NCBI GenBank assembly: GCA_023433185.1
Contig: JAEZEN010000447.1
Location: 1-7,466 of the forward strand
Length of the DNA stretch: 7,466 nt
Direction of reading: 5' to 3'
DNA from: Pseudomonadota bacterium
GTDB lineage: Bacteria; Pseudomonadota; Alphaproteobacteria; Rhizobiales; Kaistiaceae
In this document: piece by piece, positions 5,798 to 7,466 of the stretch
Layout: each line of letters starts with the position of its first letter
Position numbering within the stretch: position 1 is the stretch's first letter
Program-made: the position numbers and the translations under genes
The notes under the pieces: model-generated
What the model was told of the DNA's origin: nothing
Databases searched by the model: none
What the model saw: only the letters and a program-made list of their open reading frames with translations

Positions 5798-6310
5798 CTA
5801 GATCGGCAGTGCGGTCGTCGAGAGGATTTCCTTGAGCACGAAGAACGTGCGGATCTGGCGGACCCCGGGCAGGCTGATGATGGAATCGGCGTGAAGCCGG
5901 TTGAAATGGGCGATGTCGCGGGTGCGCAGCACGAGGAAGTAATCGAACTCGCCGGCGACGAGGTGGCACTCGAGGCAGCCGGGGATGCCCTTCGCCACTG
6001 CCTCGAAGGCACCGAAGTCGGACGGCGTCGAGCGGTCGAGCACGACCCCGACGATCACCAGCGTCGTCATGTCGATCAGCGCCGGGTCGAGCACCGCGAC
6101 CGTGCGCCGGATGGCGCCGGCCTCGCGCAGCTTCTCGACGCGGCGGAGCGTCGCCGCAGCGCTCAGGTGGACGCGCTCCGAGAGCGCCGCGTTGGTTATG
6201 GCGGCGTCCCCCTGAAGGATCCGAAGGATGGCGCGGTCGATGCGGTCGACGGGCGCCATCGTCGAGGCGGGCGACGCACGTTTCGTGCTCTTTTTGACGG
6301 ATCGACGCAT
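5798..6310 (-). CDS. acdR: Lrp/AsnC-family regulator of acdS (AcdR type)
   Basis: The 170-residue protein is a feast/famine regulator. Its N-terminal winged helix-turn-helix spans about residues 21-80 (DRIDRAILRILQGDAAITNAA, then LSERVHLSAAATLRRVEKLREAGAI). A C-terminal ligand-binding RAM domain follows, with VGVVLD, the GIPGCLECHLVAGEFDYFLVL core and the ending LPGVRQIRTFFVLKEI. In Pseudomonas, Azospirillum and rhizobia an Lrp-like AcdR lies divergent from acdS and activates it in response to ACC. The same arrangement here, with 123 bases between start codons, is the main ground for the symbol. The ATG at 6310 has GAAG a few bases upstream. An internal ATG at 6259 would remove a basic 17-residue tail and give the more usual Lrp N-terminus, but lacks a clear Shine-Dalgarno. 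The regulated gene and ligand are inferred, not shown. Confidence 0.88.
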   Translation of the reverse strand: MRRSVKKSTKRASPASTMAPVDRIDRAILRILQGDAAITNAALSERVHLSAAATLRRVEKLREAGAIRRTVAVLDPALIDMTTLVIVGVVLDRSTPSDFGAFEAVAKGIPGCLECHLVAGEFDYFLVLRTRDIAHFNRLHADSIISLPGVRQIRTFFVLKEILSTTALPI

Positions 6311-6433
6311 ATTTCTTCGATTATTTTGATATCAAGCCCATAAATCTATTACCGATGCGGCCGAGAACGCAATTGCCATGACCGAACGGCGGCCCCATCA
6401 TCCCGACGACATTCCATGCCGGAGGCCGCCTCG
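6311..6433. promoter_or_regulatory. Divergent acdR-acdS control region with AT-rich palindrome
   Basis: The 123 bases between the divergent starts include a markedly AT-rich patch (about 6309-6350) in otherwise GC-rich DNA. A perfect 10-bp palindrome, TTGATATCAA, lies at 6326-6335, with an imperfect inverted partner CTTCGAT at 6315-6321. AT-rich, partly palindromic sites suit Lrp/AsnC regulators, so this is the likely AcdR site. TTGATA (6326-6331) could serve as a -35 for acdS with TATTAC (6347-6352) as a poor -10, but the spacer is only 15 bp, as is common where an activator is needed. No sigma54 GG-N10-GC element was found. Confidence 0.5.
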
Positions 6434-6437
6434 ATGA
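6378..6437 (+). CDS. Possible 19-codon upstream cistron overlapping the acdS start
   Basis: An ATG at 6378 opens a 19-codon frame ([19 protein letters not shown]) whose TGA at 6435-6437 overlaps the acdS ATG at 6434-6436 as ATGA, the classic arrangement for coupled translation. Its 3' end contains the acdS Shine-Dalgarno GGAGG (6421-6425), so ribosomes translating it would occupy that site. Its own ribosome binding site is weak (GAG at 6363-6365). The peptide resembles nothing I recognise and the frame may be fortuitous. Confidence 0.25.
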   Translation: MTERRPHHPDDIPCRRPPR

Positions 6438-7450
6438 ACCTTGCCCGCTTTCCCCGCCACCCGCTGACCTTCGGGCCGAGCCCGATCGAGGCCCTGCCGC
6501 GGCTCTCGGCCCATCTCGGCGGCAGGGTCGAGATCTACGCCAAGCGCGAGGACATGAACTCCGGCCTCGCCTTTGGCGGCAACAAGGTGAGGAAGCTCGA
6601 ATACCTGGTGCCGGAGGCGCTGGCCGAGGGCTGCGACACGCTCGTCACCATCGGCGGCGTGCAGTCGAATCACACCCGCCAGGTCGCCGCCGTCGCCGCC
6701 AAGCTCGGCCTCCGGTGCCGGCTGGTGCAGGAGAACTGGGTGAACTGGCACGATGCGGTCTATGACCGGGTCGGCAACATCCTGATGAGCCGCGTGATGG
6801 GCGCCCATGTCGAGCTGGTCGACGAGGGCTTCGGCATCGGGTTCAAGGAAAGCTGGGAGAATGCCCTGGAGGACGTGCGCCGGGGCGGCGGCAAGCCCTA
6901 TGCGATTCCCGCCGGCGCGTCGGACCACAAGCTCGGCGGCCTCGGCTTCGTCGGCTTCGCCGAGGAGGTGCGGGCGCAGGAGGCGGAGCTCGGCTTCCGC
7001 TTCGACTACGTCTTCGTCTGCTCGGTGACCGGCAGCACCCAAGCCGGCATGGTGGTCGGCTTCGCCGCCGACGACCGCGCCGGCCGCGTCATCGGCATCG
7101 ACGCCTCGGCGACGCCCGAGGCGACCCGCGCCCAGATCCTCCGCATCGCCGAGCGGACCGCCGACCTCGTGGGCCTCGGGCGCCCGATCACCGACGCCGA
7201 CGTCGTGCTCGACACGCGCTACGCCTATCCCGAATACGGCCTGCCCTCGGCGGAGACGCTCGAGGCCATCCGGCTCTCGGCGCGGCTCGAGGGCATGATG
7301 ACCGACCCGGTCTACGAGGGGAAATCGATGCAGGGGATGATCGACATGATCGCCCGGGAGGAAATCCCCGCCGGCGCGAAGGTCCTCTACGCCCACCTTG
7401 GCGGCGTGCCGGCGATCAACGGCTACAGCTACCTGTTCCGGAACGGCTGA
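6434..7450 (+). CDS. acdS: 1-Aminocyclopropane-1-carboxylate (ACC) deaminase
   Basis: This 338-residue PLP enzyme opens the cyclopropane ring of ACC, the plant ethylene precursor, giving 2-oxobutanoate and ammonia. Length and N-terminus ([21 protein letters not shown]) match the Pseudomonas enzymes codon for codon, which fixes the start at 6434 rather than the in-frame ATG at 6416; GGAGG lies eight bases upstream. Lys51 in FGGNK binds PLP, and Ser78, Tyr268, Tyr294 and Glu295 (DPVYEGKS) and Leu322 (AHLGG) are all present. Glu295 and Leu322 separate true ACC deaminases from D-cysteine desulfhydrases, which have Thr at both places. Differences from the Pseudomonas ACP enzyme, as I recall it, include Met41 and Ala162 in place of cysteines and His80 in place of Gln. 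It is divergent from acdR and probably activated by it. The enzyme is cytoplasmic. Confidence 0.97.
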   Translation: MNLARFPRHPLTFGPSPIEALPRLSAHLGGRVEIYAKREDMNSGLAFGGNKVRKLEYLVPEALAEGCDTLVTIGGVQSNHTRQVAAVAAKLGLRCRLVQENWVNWHDAVYDRVGNILMSRVMGAHVELVDEGFGIGFKESWENALEDVRRGGGKPYAIPAGASDHKLGGLGFVGFAEEVRAQEAELGFRFDYVFVCSVTGSTQAGMVVGFAADDRAGRVIGIDASATPEATRAQILRIAERTADLVGLGRPITDADVVLDTRYAYPEYGLPSAETLEAIRLSARLEGMMTDPVYEGKSMQGMIDMIAREEIPAGAKVLYAHLGGVPAINGYSYLFRNG

Positions 7451-7466
7451 TCATGGTTAACCGCCG

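Noticed and set aside
6326..6335. FNR/FixK-type box at TTGATATCAA
   Set aside because: FNR and FixK sites need TTGAT and ATCAA separated by four bases; here the halves are directly joined.
6355..6376. Sigma54 (NifA-type) promoter before acdS around GGCCGAGAACGCAATTGC
   Set aside because: The spacing between GG and GC is not the required ten bases, and the TGGCAC consensus is absent.
6398..7396. Reverse-strand 332-codon open frame opposite acdS
   Set aside because: It is a shadow of acdS caused by high third-position GC; the forward frame matches ACC deaminase over its full length.
7453..7466. ATG just after acdS as the start of another gene
   Set aside because: Only about four codons are visible before the window ends and the ribosome binding site is weak, so nothing can be said.

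Overview
The window is high-GC DNA from an alphaproteobacterium, probably of the Hyphomicrobiales (Rhizobiales). This is inferred from the GC-rich codon choice, the leuS-lptE-holA order, an Nfu protein with an Nfu_N domain, and an acdR-acdS pair typical of plant-associated proteobacteria. The genus cannot be fixed from the sequence.

Layout. Positions 1-2099 (+) hold a tight housekeeping cluster: the 3' end of leuS, overlapping lptE (LPS-assembly lipoprotein), then holA (DNA polymerase III delta). Next comes a 524-bp stretch without a credible gene (2100-2623) that contains several inverted repeats, one of them a compact multi-stem structure. YggS, a PLP-homeostasis protein, follows (2624-3292, +) and converges with an Nfu-type iron-sulfur carrier (3313-3870, -). 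A complete tRNA-Leu(CAA) with encoded CCA and a good sigma70-type promoter lies at 4023-4109.

The right half, immediately 3' of the tRNA, looks accessory. It contains a TetR-family repressor (-) divergent from a short-chain dehydrogenase (+), with two near-identical 13-bp operator-like boxes between them. Then comes an Lrp/AsnC regulator of the AcdR type (-) divergent from acdS (+), which encodes 1-aminocyclopropane-1-carboxylate (ACC) deaminase. The right half is therefore two regulator-enzyme pairs side by side.

How they work together. The left half serves translation, outer-membrane LPS transport, replication, and PLP and Fe-S homeostasis. The acdR-acdS pair would let the cell degrade the ethylene precursor ACC to 2-oxobutanoate and ammonia, a trait that lowers plant ethylene and supplies nitrogen. 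The SDR is probably induced when its TetR partner binds an unknown ligand. I found no CRISPR array, transposase, phage gene or defence system, and nothing that clearly forms a wholly new system. The most unusual items are the operator arrangement at 4793-4836, a 19-codon reading frame joined to acdS by an ATGA overlap, the structured gap before yggS, and inverted repeats that enclose the stop codons at both convergent junctions.
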